NCBI RefSeq assembly: GCF_001425175.1 | Contig: NZ_LMDV01000008.1 | Span: forward strand, 977,494-1,041,493 | Direction of reading: 5' to 3' | Source: Nocardioides sp. Root1257 | Lineage (GTDB): Bacteria; Actinomycetota; Actinomycetes; Propionibacteriales; Nocardioidaceae | DNA: 64,000 nucleotides | Shown here: positions 32,209 through 45,098 of the stretch, one piece after another | Position numbering within the stretch: the first letter of the stretch is position 1 | Layout of the letters: each line of letters starts with the position of its first letter | The notes under the pieces: generated by a model | The model's database searches: none | Seen by the model: only the letters and a program-made list of their open reading frames with translations | What the model was told of the DNA's origin: nothing | Position numbers and translations under genes: made by a program

Positions 32209-33366
32209 TCAGAAGGGCGCCACGAGGAACGCGGTCCCCGCGCCGGCGACCCGGGTCAGCACCAGGGTCGCCTCCTGCTCGCCGTGCAGGTCGAGCCGCT
32301 TGCGCAGCTGCTCGGGCACGACGTCGACGCCCCGCTTCTTGATCGTCAGCCGCCCGATCCCGCGCTCGCGCAGGGCGGCGCGCAGCTGCTTCTCGCGGTA
32401 GGGGACCTCCTCGAGGACCCGGTAGCCGCGGGCGAACGGCGTACGGAACGACTCGTCGGACGTCACGTAGGCGATGTGCTCGTCGAGCAGGCCGCCGCCG
32501 ACGCCGGCGGCCACCGCGGTGACGAGGCCCGCGCGGATGACGGCGCCATCGGGCTCGTAGAGATAGGCGCCCACGGGGCGCGCCTCCCCGCCGGGGTCGG
32601 CCTCGTCGGTCAACGTCGCGAGCCCCGACTCTCCGATCACCGTCGCGCGCCGCGCGGTGGTCGCCAGCCGGCCGGACCACAGCGCGGCCTCCTTGACCTC
32701 GCCGCGGTCGCTCACCCACTCCGCCTCGACGCCGGTGGGGACCAGGTCGTGGGGGATGCCGGGCGCGACCTTCACGCACGAGTCGCGGGCGAGCAGCCCC
32801 TCGACGAACGACCACGGAGGAGTCCAGTCGTCCACGTCGAAGGACCGGCCCCGGGCACCCCGGCGGGCGGGGTCGGCGAAGGCGACGTCGAACGGCGTCG
32901 GGTCGACGGTCGTCGCGTCGGTCACCGACACGGCGCCGGGCAGCCCGAGGGCGTCGAGGTTGGCCTGCGCCACCGCGACCCGGACCGGGTCCAGGTCGAC
33001 GCCGGCGCAGATCAGGCCGGCGCGGGCCGCGGCGACGAGGTCGCCGCCGATCCCGCAGCCGAGGTCGATCATCGTGTCCGCCGACGACGCGACCAGGCGC
33101 GCGGCCCGGTGCTCCGCGACCCGGAGGCGGGTGGCCTGCTCGAGGCCCTCGGACGTGAAGTACATCCGGTCGGCGAGCTCGCCGAACTTGGCGCGCCCCT
33201 TCACCCGGAGCACGGCCTGGGTGACGGCGGTCGCGACCTGCGCGGGCTCCGCCGTACGCCGCAGCCGCGTCTGCGTGGCCAGCGAGTCGTCGCCCGCGTC
33301 GACCGCGGCGGCGAGCAGCCGTTGTCCGTCGTCGGTCAGCAGCCACCGGAAGGCGTCGAGGTCCAC
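32209..33366 (-). CDS. Class I SAM methyltransferase with THUMP-like C-terminal domain
   Basis: 385 residues. The SAM-binding motif MIDLGCGIGGDLVAAARAG lies near residue 100, followed by CAGVDLDPVRVAVAQANL and a DVAFADPARRGARGRS segment near 160. The C-terminal part (VPYREKQLRAALRERGIGRL, then TIKKRGVDVVPEQLRKRL) matches what is called the THUMP-like domain in actinobacterial proteins of this kind. It is probably an RNA methyltransferase; the target is unknown. It is divergent from groES, with the HrcA sites in the shared intergenic region. Confidence 0.82.
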   Translation of the reverse strand: MDLDAFRWLLTDDGQRLLAAAVDAGDDSLATQTRLRRTAEPAQVATAVTQAVLRVKGRAKFGELADRMYFTSEGLEQATRLRVAEHRAARLVASSADTMIDLGCGIGGDLVAAARAGLICAGVDLDPVRVAVAQANLDALGLPGAVSVTDATTVDPTPFDVAFADPARRGARGRSFDVDDWTPPWSFVEGLLARDSCVKVAPGIPHDLVPTGVEAEWVSDRGEVKEAALWSGRLATTARRATVIGESGLATLTDEADPGGEARPVGAYLYEPDGAVIRAGLVTAVAAGVGGGLLDEHIAYVTSDESFRTPFARGYRVLEEVPYREKQLRAALRERGIGRLTIKKRGVDVVPEQLRKRLDLHGEQEATLVLTRVAGAGTAFLVAPF

Positions 33367-33394
33367 GGGCCGATCCTGTCAGCCCGGGGGTGCT

Positions 33395-33421
33395 CTGGCA
33401 CTCCGTTGGGCAGAGTGCTAG
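33395..33421. promoter_or_regulatory. CIRCE operator (HrcA site) 1
   Basis: CTGGCACTC, 9 bases, GAGTGCTAG. This matches the TTAGCACTC-N9-GAGTGCTAA consensus with the standard spacer. It would place groES-groEL1 under HrcA heat-shock repression. Confidence 0.9.
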
Positions 33422-33429
33422 TTTCTGAG

Positions 33430-33455
33430 TTGGCACTCTCCCCGCGAGTGTGCCA
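33430..33455. promoter_or_regulatory. Second CIRCE-like element
   Basis: TTGGCACTC, 7 bases, GAGTGTGCCA. The arms match CIRCE but the spacer is 7 rather than 9 and one arm has an extra base. Confidence 0.7.
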
Positions 33456-33507
33456 GCGCCTGCGTCCCGGTCCGACCCCCGCGACGGCGTACCTGAAGCG
33501 CAGGCGC
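33456..33507 (+). promoter_or_regulatory. Inverted repeat in the groES leader
   Basis: GCGCCTGCG (33456-33464) and CGCAGGCGC (33499-33507) are exact complements about 55-105 bases before groES. The likely role is a leader structure affecting mRNA stability or translation; not proven. Confidence 0.45.
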
Positions 33508-33562
33508 CAGACGTGCATCACCCACCAGCCACGAAGTACCAGAAAGTGGAGGTTGATCAGAA

Positions 33563-33856
33563 GTGTCGGTCAACATCAAGCCCCTCGAGGACCGGATCGT
33601 TGTCAAGGCCCTCGAGGCCGAGCAGACCACGGCTTCCGGCCTGGTCATCCCGGACACCGCCAAGGAGAAGCCCCAGGAGGGCGAGGTCCTGAGCGTCGGT
33701 CCCGGTCGCATCGACGACAACGGCAACCGCGTTCCGCTCGACGTGAGCGTCGGCGACAAGGTCATCTACAGCAAGTACGGCGGCACCGAGGTCAAGTACG
33801 CCGGCGAGGAGTACCTCATCCTTTCCGCCCGCGACGTCCTCGCGATCGTTTCCTGA
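33563..33856 (+). CDS. groES: Co-chaperonin GroES
   Basis: 97 residues with [22 protein letters not shown] at the N terminus, the mobile loop and the [12 protein letters not shown] strand, [16 protein letters not shown] and the [11 protein letters not shown] end. It caps the GroEL ring during folding. GTG 33563 follows GGAGG at a suitable distance. Two HrcA-type operators lie upstream and groEL1 lies 130 bases downstream behind a structured spacer. Confidence 0.97.
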   Translation: MSVNIKPLEDRIVVKALEAEQTTASGLVIPDTAKEKPQEGEVLSVGPGRIDDNGNRVPLDVSVGDKVIYSKYGGTEVKYAGEEYLILSARDVLAIVS

Positions 33857-33868
33857 CGAACCTGGCAT

Positions 33869-33946
33869 CCCGGCTGGCGGCATTGCCGCCACTCGACGAC
33901 CGCTTCGCTCCAAGGTCGCCTTCGTGGCGGCGCCTTGCCAGCCGGG
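33869..33946 (+). promoter_or_regulatory. Structured groES-groEL1 intercistronic spacer
   Basis: CCCGGCTGGC (33869-33878) pairs exactly with GCCAGCCGGG (33937-33946). Inside are a GGCGGC-ATT-GCCGCC hairpin (33876-33890) and a CGACC/GGTCG hairpin. It could be a processing or attenuation element setting the GroES:GroEL1 ratio. Confidence 0.55.
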
Positions 33947-33977
33947 CGCCAGGCCCGTCAGGCCTTTTGCTTTCTAG

Positions 33978-35606
<1,629 letters not shown>

Positions 35607-35615
35607 TCGACCCGA

Positions 35616-35660
35616 CGAGTCGGCGCCGACCCACCCAGGTGGGGCGGCGCCGACTCGGCA
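35616..35660. terminator. Bidirectional terminator after groEL1
   Basis: CGAGTCGGCGCCG (35616-35628) pairs fully with CGGCGCCGACTCG (35645-35657), with an inner CCCACC/GGTGGG stem. It lies between groEL1 and the convergent cassette 3. Confidence 0.85.
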
Positions 35661-35662
35661 TT

Positions 35663-36715
35663 TCAGGGCAGCAGGCGGGCGATGAGCTCGCGCCCCGAGG
35701 CGCCCCAGGCGACGTAGTCCCCGGAGGTCAGCAGGGTGCTGGTCCCGGCCGTCGCCGTGCCACCGAGCCGGAGCAGCTCGCCGGAGCCGGTCTCGTAGGC
35801 GTAGGTGCCCGCGTCGTCACCGGCCGGGACCCGCACCACGATCGCGTCGTCGGTGACGTCGGCGAGCTCGACGTCGCTGCCCTCGACCGCCACGACGGGA
35901 TCGCCGTCCGGGGTCTCGACCAGCAGCGCACCGTCGGGCTGTCGCGTCGCGACCACACCGGCTGCGCCGCTCGCGTCGTCGACGATGCGCCGCTCGTCGC
36001 GGACGTCGCCCGGGTTGGTGAGCGAGGCCGACCACAGGTCGAAGCGCTGCCAGCGTCCGGCATGCGGGAGCGTGATCCACGCACGGCCGGCCTCGACCCA
36101 GACCTCGCCGTACCCCACGGTCGCGACGCTCGCGGGCAGGGACGTCCACCGCACCTGCGACCAGGAGCGGGCGGCGCGGTCGAAGACGTCGACCGCGGGG
36201 GCGTCGACCCCGGCGGCCTGGAAGACGAGCCGGTCGGTGTCGGCGGCGAGGAGCCGCCCGAGGCGATGCATCCCGGGGAGCCAGCTGGTCCGGTCGGTCG
36301 ACGGGTCGACCAGGCCGACGCGGCTCGAGGAGCTGCCGGGCCGGGGCGCGTCGAGGACGACCAGCAGGCCGTCGGCGCTGACTCCGGCCACGGAGCGCCC
36401 GCGGGTGCTTCCGTCGCGAGCCGGGTACGACGTGACCAGCTCGTAGTCGCGCCCCTCCACGGCCGGCCGGGCCTCACCGACCGAGACGACCGGCACCGTG
36501 CCTCCCGGTGCGGACGGTCCCGGCCCGCTGCCGGGACCCGTGCCGCCCACGGCGGCGACGACGGTGACGGCGGCGACGGCGAGCACTGCGGCGGTCGCGC
36601 CACCGCGCCGACGGCGTACGCGACGACGGCCGGCGGCCATCACCGCGGTGAGGTCGACGTGGTCGGACGGCGCGTCCGCGACGTTGTCGTGCAGCAGCTG
36701 CTTCAGGTCGGTCAC
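35663..36715 (-). CDS. Membrane-anchored propeller-like protein, putative anti-sigma partner (cassette 3)
   Basis: 350 residues from GTG 36715, which overlaps the sigma stop (GTGA). N-terminal TDLKQLLHDNVADAP, then AAGRRRVRRRRGG immediately before a membrane helix (about residues 40-57), the plan shared by cassettes 1, 2 and 4. The external domain has repeated beta segments (GVSADGLLVVLDAP, YGEVWVEAGRAWITLPH, DDAIVVRVPAGDD) resembling propeller blades. The role is inferred as sigma-factor control at the membrane. Confidence 0.72.
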   Translation of the reverse strand: MTDLKQLLHDNVADAPSDHVDLTAVMAAGRRRVRRRRGGATAAVLAVAAVTVVAAVGGTGPGSGPGPSAPGGTVPVVSVGEARPAVEGRDYELVTSYPARDGSTRGRSVAGVSADGLLVVLDAPRPGSSSSRVGLVDPSTDRTSWLPGMHRLGRLLAADTDRLVFQAAGVDAPAVDVFDRAARSWSQVRWTSLPASVATVGYGEVWVEAGRAWITLPHAGRWQRFDLWSASLTNPGDVRDERRIVDDASGAAGVVATRQPDGALLVETPDGDPVVAVEGSDVELADVTDDAIVVRVPAGDDAGTYAYETGSGELLRLGGTATAGTSTLLTSGDYVAWGASGRELIARLLP

Positions 36716-37257
36716 CACGGCAGGTTCCCCTCTCCGATCACGGCGAGCTCGTCTCGCGACGCGCTCTCGAACATGGATCGCAGGGACGTGAGGGCTCGCG
36801 AGGTCTGGCTCTTCACCGTGCCCTCGCTGCACCGCAGCACCACCGCCGTCTCCCGCACGTCGAGGTCCTCGAAGTACCGGAGCACCACGCACGCGCGCTG
36901 CCGCTCGGGCAGTCGGGCGAGTGCGGCCATCAGCGCCGCACGGTCCGAGACCCGGGCGGCGACGTCCTCGTCGGAGCGCCGCTGGTCGTCGAGGTCGGCC
37001 GGCCGCTCGGTGCTCGACCGCTTCCGACTGGCGTCCAGGAACGCGCTGACCACGGCCCTGCGGGCATAGGCGAGCTCGCCGCCGCGCCGGGTGAGTCGCG
37101 GCCAGGCGACGTACACCCGGATCAGGCCCTCCTGGACGTGGTCAGCGGCGCGCTCCCAGTCGCCGCACAGCAGGTACGCCGTGCTGCGCAGCCGGCGGTG
37201 CGAGGCGGCGGCGAACTCCGAGAACTCTGCATCTCGATCCAGGGCATCTCGATCCAT
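36712..37257 (-). CDS. ECF sigma factor, SigE70-like (cassette 3)
   Basis: 181 residues. Region 2: LRSTAYLLCGDWERAADHVQ and LIRVYVAWPRLTRRGGELAY. Region 4: CVVLRYFEDLDVRETAVVL and [23 protein letters not shown] 37257 lies exactly 6 bases after the CGTTCT -10 box, so a leaderless mRNA is expected. The promoter begins at the stop codon of the upstream glycosyltransferase-like gene. The position between groEL1 and guaB is where mycobacteria have SigD and its anti-sigma factor, but the sequence type is SigE70, not SigD. Confidence 0.88.
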   Translation of the reverse strand: MDRDALDRDAEFSEFAAASHRRLRSTAYLLCGDWERAADHVQEGLIRVYVAWPRLTRRGGELAYARRAVVSAFLDASRKRSSTERPADLDDQRRSDEDVAARVSDRAALMAALARLPERQRACVVLRYFEDLDVRETAVVLRCSEGTVKSQTSRALTSLRSMFESASRDELAVIGEGNLPW

Positions 37258-37263
37258 GCCCCC

Positions 37264-37292
37264 AGAACGAGGTGAGCCGCCGATCGGTTGCA
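37264..37292 (-). promoter_or_regulatory. ECF promoter of cassette 3
   Basis: On the minus strand: TGCAACC, 16 bases, CGTTCT, 6 bases, ATG 37257. Third copy of the motif found at cassettes 1 and 2. Confidence 0.7.
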
Positions 37293-37297
37293 CGCGA

Positions 37298-38773
37298 TCA
37301 GCAGTCCGGTGTCACGTGCGGGCGTTCGACACCGCGCAGGAGGTAGATCGGCTTGCCGGTGCAGGTGGTGCCGGCGTCGACGTAGTGCTCGTCGATCGCC
37401 GCCTGCAGCTCGGGCACGCCGGCGTCGGCCCAGGCGTCGAGGTCGACCCACTGGACCAGCCAGGTCGGCGCGTCCGGACCCGAGAGCAGCGCCGTGAGGT
37501 CGGCGTAGTCGGGGTCGCGGGTGCGCATCGGCAGGCTCCACAGGTAGGGGTACGGCGAGTCCAGTCCGCTCGTCAGCTGGAGGTCGGCGCGACCGCCGAA
37601 GACGACCAGCGTGTCGCCGGGCGCCGCCGCGTCGGCGATCGCCTCGCCGGTGCGCACCTCGTCGAACTCCTGGTGGCCGGTCGCGTTCCAGACGAGCCAG
37701 AACGCCATCGCCAGGACGGCGGACCCGATCACCGCGACGACCAGCCCGCGCATCGTGCGCCCCGAGCGGTCCTCACGCCCCGCGAGCAGTGCCGTGCACA
37801 GGGCCGCCGCCGGGATGAGGGGGAGCAGGTAGTCCTGCCAGTAGCTGCCGCCCGCGACGAGCGAGGCCACGTCCACGACGACGACGGCCAGGGTCGCGGC
37901 GAGCACGGGCGGGTTGTCGCGCCAGAGCTCCCGGACCCGCGCGAACGGGCCGGCCAGCACGACCAGCAGCCCGGACGCCAACGCGATCGCGAGCAGGATC
38001 CAGGCCCGCCGCTCGGGGGCGTCGGTCGTCCCGTCGGCGATCACCCGGGCGGCGTCGGCGCGGAAGCCGTAGACCGTCTCCCACAGGACCGACAGCCGGA
38101 CGCCGGCCGCCGACGTCCAGGCGATGGTGCCCAGGACGGGCACCGCCGCGCCCGCCAGGCCGCCCGCCGCGAGCGCAGCGGCCGACCTGCCGGGGAGCCG
38201 TCCGGTCCGCCACTCGACGAGGAGGAGCACGCCGGCGAAGACCAGGCCGGTGGCGAGGTTCTGCTTCAGGCCCACCGCGAGCGCCGCCGCGACCCCGGCC
38301 GCGAACGCGAGCGGCCAGGCCCGTCGTCGTACGGCGAGCAGCGTCAGCAGGATGCTGCCCAGCACGCAGGGCAGTGCGAGCAGCTCGCCCTTCACGGCGA
38401 CCACGTCGATCATCGGGTTGGACAGCAGTGCGGCGGCCAGGGCCGCGGTCCACACCGTCGCCCGCGGTCCGCTCACGGTGCCGGCGACGGCCGCGGCCAG
38501 CAGCACGGTCAGCCCGGCGACGAGTGCGCCCAGGATGCGCAGCGTCGTGACGCCGCCGAGGGCGTCGACCGCTCCGAACACGGCGATCAGCGGCGGCGGC
38601 CGATCCACCCAGTAGGCCCCGAAGAGGCTGCCCGGCTGCGGGTCCCACGCTCGCGCGACCAGGAGGAAGCCGGCCTCGTCGGCGCGGACCGGGCGGGTGA
38701 GGGCGGGCAGGCGCGCCAGCACGGTGAGCGCGACGGCGACCGCGACGGGGTAGCGCCCGAGGAGACGGAGCAC
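37298..38773 (-). CDS. GT-C-like (GT39 family) membrane glycosyltransferase
   Basis: 491 residues with about eleven membrane helices. The first external loop contains RPVRADEAGFLLVARAWDPQPG (acidic Asp-Glu pair near residue 32), the catalytic position of GT-C enzymes such as dolichyl-phosphate-mannose mannosyltransferases. Further on is YWVDRPPPLIAVFG near residue 55. The C-terminal 110 residues form a soluble external domain. It probably moves a sugar from a polyprenyl carrier to an external acceptor; donor and acceptor are unknown. It starts 4 bases after the YciI-like gene ends. Confidence 0.75.
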   Translation of the reverse strand: MLRLLGRYPVAVAVALTVLARLPALTRPVRADEAGFLLVARAWDPQPGSLFGAYWVDRPPPLIAVFGAVDALGGVTTLRILGALVAGLTVLLAAAVAGTVSGPRATVWTAALAAALLSNPMIDVVAVKGELLALPCVLGSILLTLLAVRRRAWPLAFAAGVAAALAVGLKQNLATGLVFAGVLLLVEWRTGRLPGRSAAALAAGGLAGAAVPVLGTIAWTSAAGVRLSVLWETVYGFRADAARVIADGTTDAPERRAWILLAIALASGLLVVLAGPFARVRELWRDNPPVLAATLAVVVVDVASLVAGGSYWQDYLLPLIPAAALCTALLAGREDRSGRTMRGLVVAVIGSAVLAMAFWLVWNATGHQEFDEVRTGEAIADAAAPGDTLVVFGGRADLQLTSGLDSPYPYLWSLPMRTRDPDYADLTALLSGPDAPTWLVQWVDLDAWADAGVPELQAAIDEHYVDAGTTCTGKPIYLLRGVERPHVTPDC

Positions 38774-38777
38774 GCGG

Positions 38778-39077
38778 TCAGTCGCGCCCGCGCAGCAGCG
38801 AGACCCGCATCTCGCGGAGCTCTCCGGTCACCACGCCATGCACGATCGTCGGGTCGGCCTCCATGACCGCGCGGGCCGCGGCCTCGTCGGGGGCCTCGAA
38901 GACGGCGATGCCGGTGTTGACCGTGCCGAGCGTCGGGCCGGCCAGCACGAGCACGCCGTCGGCGAGCAGCTGCTGCAGGTAGGCGAAGTGCTCGCCGAAC
39001 ACGGTCGACTCCTCGTCGGTCATGGTCGCCGCGAAGTCCGGCCGCGGCGGGTGGAGGAGGTAGATCCAGCTGGGCAC
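38778..39077 (-). CDS. YciI-family small protein
   Basis: 99 residues with the YciI ferredoxin-like pattern: WIYLLHPPRPDF at the N terminus, EHFAYLQQLLADGVLVLAGPT near residue 30 with the conserved His, and GIAVFEAPDEAAARAVMEADP. The family is related to muconolactone-isomerase-like enzymes and has no fixed function. GTG 39077 has a GAGGCT hexamer ending 6 bases upstream on the minus strand. It likely forms an operon with the downstream membrane glycosyltransferase. Confidence 0.85.
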   Translation of the reverse strand: MPSWIYLLHPPRPDFAATMTDEESTVFGEHFAYLQQLLADGVLVLAGPTLGTVNTGIAVFEAPDEAAARAVMEADPTIVHGVVTGELREMRVSLLRGRD

Positions 39078-39169
39078 CGGCCTAGCCTCTCAGGTCCAAC
39101 CTCCCCGACGTAGCACCCAGGAAACACGCAGGTTGCGATCCGGCAACGTCGCACCCGCAGGCTGTGGCC

Positions 39170-40072
39170 ATGTTGTGGAGGGTTCGTACGACGCTGCCCG
39201 ATCGGCCCGGGTCGCTGGCCATGCTCGCGGCGACCTGCGGGGAGGCCGGGGTGAACATCCTGGGACTCCAGATCTTCCCGGGGGTGGAGTCGGTGACCGA
39301 CGAGCTCGTTCTCAGCACCCCGGACGACTGGACCGCGGCGGACCTCGCCGACCTGGTCGGCCGCTCCGGAGGGCTCTCCGTCAGCGCCGGTCCGTGCACC
39401 GAGGCCGCCCTGACCGACCAGCCGACGCGCTACGTGCAGGCGGCCCGGACGATCCTGGCCCAGCCGGCCTCGTTCCCCGAGGTGGTGGCCCGCCTCTTCG
39501 ACGCCGAGTCCGACCCCGGTGCGGGCGCCGACGGCACCCTCGACGTCATGGACATGACCGTCGGCGACGTGCAGGTGCAGGTCCGCCGCTCGGCGCCGTT
39601 CACCGCGACCGAGCACGCGCGCGGCTCGGCGATGGCCGACCTGGTCTCCGACGTCCTCGAGCGCACCCGCGAGAGCGCGATGTCGCCGAGCATGGGACGC
39701 CGCGTGGGCGGCGGGGCGACGCCCGACTACGTCGCGGAGGGGGACTCGGTCTCGGCCATGATCGAGGGTCAGGCCGTCGGGCTCGCCGTGGTCCGGCCGG
39801 CGGCCGAGGAGCCCGACGTACGACCGGTCACGCTGCGCGTCGACCCGGCCTGGCAGCGGCGCGGCATCGGCACCCGGCTGCTCGTCGACGCCGCCCGGCT
39901 CGCCAACGCGCTCGGGGCCACCGAGATCGTGCTGACCACGCGCTCCGACAACCAGGCGGTGCTTCCGATGGTGATGGCCGCCGGCCTGAGGGGACGCATC
40001 CGGATGGCGTCGGACACACTCACCGTGCGGGTGCCGGTGCGCGACCTCAAGCCGCTTCGTGTCCAGGGGTGA
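39170..40072 (+). CDS. ACT-domain / GNAT fusion protein
   Basis: 300 residues. The N-terminal ACT domain has TTLPDRPGSLAMLAATCGEAG and VNILGLQIFPG, the usual amino-acid-binding regulatory fold. A middle region of about 100 residues is unlike either domain. The C-terminal GNAT domain has VTLRVDPAWQRRGIGTRLLV near residue 225 with the acetyl-CoA loop. It may be an acetyltransferase controlled by an amino acid; the substrate is unknown. ATG 39170 lies 6 bases after CAGGCT (leaderless geometry); GTG 39164 is the alternative. It precedes guaB, which has its own promoter. Confidence 0.78.
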   Translation: MLWRVRTTLPDRPGSLAMLAATCGEAGVNILGLQIFPGVESVTDELVLSTPDDWTAADLADLVGRSGGLSVSAGPCTEAALTDQPTRYVQAARTILAQPASFPEVVARLFDAESDPGAGADGTLDVMDMTVGDVQVQVRRSAPFTATEHARGSAMADLVSDVLERTRESAMSPSMGRRVGGGATPDYVAEGDSVSAMIEGQAVGLAVVRPAAEEPDVRPVTLRVDPAWQRRGIGTRLLVDAARLANALGATEIVLTTRSDNQAVLPMVMAAGLRGRIRMASDTLTVRVPVRDLKPLRVQG

Positions 40073-40080
40073 GCCGCCGG

Positions 40081-42838
<2,758 letters not shown>

Positions 42839-42842
<4 letters not shown>

Positions 42843-43351
42843 GCGAGGTCCTCCGTCGTGGTGCTGGTGTCGGTCGCCAGCGCGGGGTCGATCCGCAGCT
42901 TCGCGAGCGCCTTGCTGGTCTGGCTCTTGACGGTGCCGACCGAGACGCCCAGCAGGTGGGCGGTCTCGGCCTCGGTCAGGTCCTCCACGTAGCGCAGCAC
43001 GACCACCGCGCGCTGACGGCGGGGGAGCCGGCCCATCGCCGTCCAGAGGTCCTGGCGCTGGTCGGCGACGTCGTGCGCGCCCGGCCCGGGGTCCGGCTCC
43101 GGTGGCTCGGCGTACGCGTGCTCGCCGTTCCACTTGCGCCGCCACCACGTGGCGAAGGTGTTGACCAGGATCTTGCGGACGTAGGGCTCCGGGTCGCTCT
43201 CGATTCGGGACCAGGCGAACCAGGCCTTCGTCAGGGCGGTCTGGAGGAGGTCCTCGGCGAGCGCGTGATCCCGCGTGAGCAGGTACGCCGTACGCAGCAG
43301 GCGGCTGGAGCGCGCGGCGACGAACTCGTCGAAGTCCGTCTTCGCCGCCAC
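42839..43351 (-). CDS. ECF sigma factor, SigE70-like (cassette 4)
   Basis: 170 residues from GTG 43351 (GGGAGG just upstream); ATG 43399 is an in-frame alternative adding 16 residues. Region 2: [20 protein letters not shown] and [18 protein letters not shown]. Region 4: [20 protein letters not shown] and [20 protein letters not shown]. Unlike cassettes 1-3 its upstream region has only GGCAACC and no well-spaced CGTNNW box, so it may be under different control. It sits between guaB and guaB3, which are neighbours in mycobacteria. Confidence 0.88.
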
Positions 43352-43448
43352 CGCACCTCCCGAGATCGTGGTCGACCGGGATCCGGTCAGGGCTTCCATA
43401 CCCAGTCCGACCACCTGGGCACCACGGATGGTTGCCCGCCCACCCGGA

Positions 43449-43454
43449 TAGGCT
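43449..43454 (+). promoter_or_regulatory. -10 box of guaB3
   Basis: TAGGCT ends 6 bases before GTG 43461. Confidence 0.6.
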
Positions 43455-43460
43455 GCACCG

Positions 43461-44567
43461 GTGACGGACATCGAGATCGGCCGCGCCAAGCGGGCCCGCC
43501 GCGCCTACTCCTTCGACGACATCGCGATCGTGCCCTCCCGGCGCACCCGCGACCCGGAGGAGGTCAGCACCGCCTGGCAGATCGACGCCTACCGGTTCGA
43601 GATCCCGGTGCTCGCCGCCCCGATGGACTCCGTGATGTCCCCGACGACCGCGATCGCGCTCGGTCGCTTCGGCGGGCTCGGGGTGCTCAACCTCGAGGGC
43701 CTGTGGACCCGGTACGACGACCCGGACCCGCTCCTCGAGGAGGTCGCCGGCCTCCAGGGCGTCGACGCCACCCGCCGGCTCCAGGAGATCTATGCCGAGC
43801 CGATCAAGGCCGAGCTGGTCACCGAGCGGCTCCGCGAGATCCGCGACTCGGGCGTCACGGTCGCCGGCTCCCTGTCGCCGCAGCGCACCAAGGAGTTCGC
43901 CAAGGCCGTGGTCGACGCCGGCGTCGACATGTTCGTCATCCGGGGCACCACGGTGTCGGCCGAGCACGTCTCCTCGCAGGCCGAGCCGCTGAACCTCAAG
44001 GAGTTCATCTACGAGCTCGACGTCCCCGTCATCGTCGGTGGCTGCGCCACCCACCAGGCGGCCCTGCACCTGATGCGCACCGGCGCCGCCGGCGTGCTCG
44101 TCGGCTTCGGCGGGGGAGCGGCGCACACCACCCGCACCGTGCTCGGCGTCGCGGTGCCGATGGCCTCGGCGGTCGCCGACGTCGCCGCGGCACGTCGCGA
44201 CTACCTCGACGAGTCCGGCGGCCGCTACGTCCACGTCATCGCGGACGGCTCGATCGGCAAGTCCGGCGACGTCGCCAAGGCGATCGCCTGCGGTGCCGAC
44301 GCCGTGATGGTCGGCTCGCCGTTCGCCCGCGCCAGCGATGCCCCCGGGCGCGGCTTCCACTGGGGCACCGAGGCACACCACCACGACCTGCCGCGCGGCC
44401 AGCGGGTGCAGTTCGAGACCGTGGGCACCCTCGAGGAGATCCTCTTCGGCCCGTCCCGGGTCGCCGACGGCACGATGAACCTGGTCGGTGCCCTGCGCCG
44501 CTCGATGGCGACCACGGGCTACACCGAGGTCAAGGAGTTCCAGCGCGTCGAGGTCGTCGTCGAGTGA
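43461..44567 (+). CDS. guaB3: GuaB3-type IMP dehydrogenase-related protein
   Basis: 368 residues, an IMPDH/GMP reductase barrel without CBS domains. [20 protein letters not shown] lies at the N terminus, [11 protein letters not shown] near residue 52, and [20 protein letters not shown] near residue 258 with the phosphate site. The family (Rv3410c-like) is specific to actinobacteria and a few others; its reaction was long unclear. Synteny with guaB and choD is conserved with M. tuberculosis. It overlaps RNase HI by 4 bases. Confidence 0.93.
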   Translation: MTDIEIGRAKRARRAYSFDDIAIVPSRRTRDPEEVSTAWQIDAYRFEIPVLAAPMDSVMSPTTAIALGRFGGLGVLNLEGLWTRYDDPDPLLEEVAGLQGVDATRRLQEIYAEPIKAELVTERLREIRDSGVTVAGSLSPQRTKEFAKAVVDAGVDMFVIRGTTVSAEHVSSQAEPLNLKEFIYELDVPVIVGGCATHQAALHLMRTGAAGVLVGFGGGAAHTTRTVLGVAVPMASAVADVAAARRDYLDESGGRYVHVIADGSIGKSGDVAKAIACGADAVMVGSPFARASDAPGRGFHWGTEAHHHDLPRGQRVQFETVGTLEEILFGPSRVADGTMNLVGALRRSMATTGYTEVKEFQRVEVVVE

Positions 44568-45031
44568 CGGACCCGTCCGGCGCGGTCGTCACGATCCACA
44601 CCGACGGGGCCTGCATCCCCAACCCTGGTCCTGGCGGGTGGGGCGCGCTGCTGCGGTACGGCGAGCGCGAGCTCGAGCTCTGCGGCGGCGAGGCCGGCGA
44701 GACGACGAACAACCGGATGGAGCTCACCGCGCCGATCAAGGCGCTCGAGGCCCTCAAGCGTCGGTCGGTCGTGCACATCTACACCGACAGCACCTACGTC
44801 CGCAGCGGCATCACGAAGTGGTGCGCGGGCTGGGCGAAGAACGGCTGGCAGACCTCGGCGAAGCAGCCGGTCAAGAACGTCGACCTCTGGCAGGAGCTCG
44901 TCCGGGCGTGCGAGCAGCACGACGTGGAGTGGCACTGGGTCAAGGGTCACGCGGGCGACGAGGGCAACGAGCGCGCCGACCGGCTGGCCGCACGCGGACT
45001 GACCGAGGCGGTCGAGGCGGCCCGGGCGTGA
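44564..45031 (+). CDS. rnhA: Ribonuclease HI
   Basis: 155 residues with the DEDD active site: Asp in [20 protein letters not shown], Glu in [15 protein letters not shown], Asp in [13 protein letters not shown], and the last Asp in [11 protein letters not shown]. The [12 protein letters not shown] loop with the supporting His is present. It degrades RNA in RNA-DNA hybrids. GTG 44564 overlaps guaB3 by 4 bases, so it is expressed with it. Confidence 0.96.
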   Translation: MTDPSGAVVTIHTDGACIPNPGPGGWGALLRYGERELELCGGEAGETTNNRMELTAPIKALEALKRRSVVHIYTDSTYVRSGITKWCAGWAKNGWQTSAKQPVKNVDLWQELVRACEQHDVEWHWVKGHAGDEGNERADRLAARGLTEAVEAARA

Positions 45032-45098
45032 GCACCCCACGACACTGGTCGCCTCCCCCGCTCCGCTCCTCCGACTCACGCTTTCGCGGGGACCCCGC

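Noticed and set aside
36712..37257. SigD orthologue, from its place between groEL1 and guaB
   Set aside because: The sequence is SigE70-like, and its partner is a propeller-type membrane protein, not an RsdA-like anti-sigma factor.
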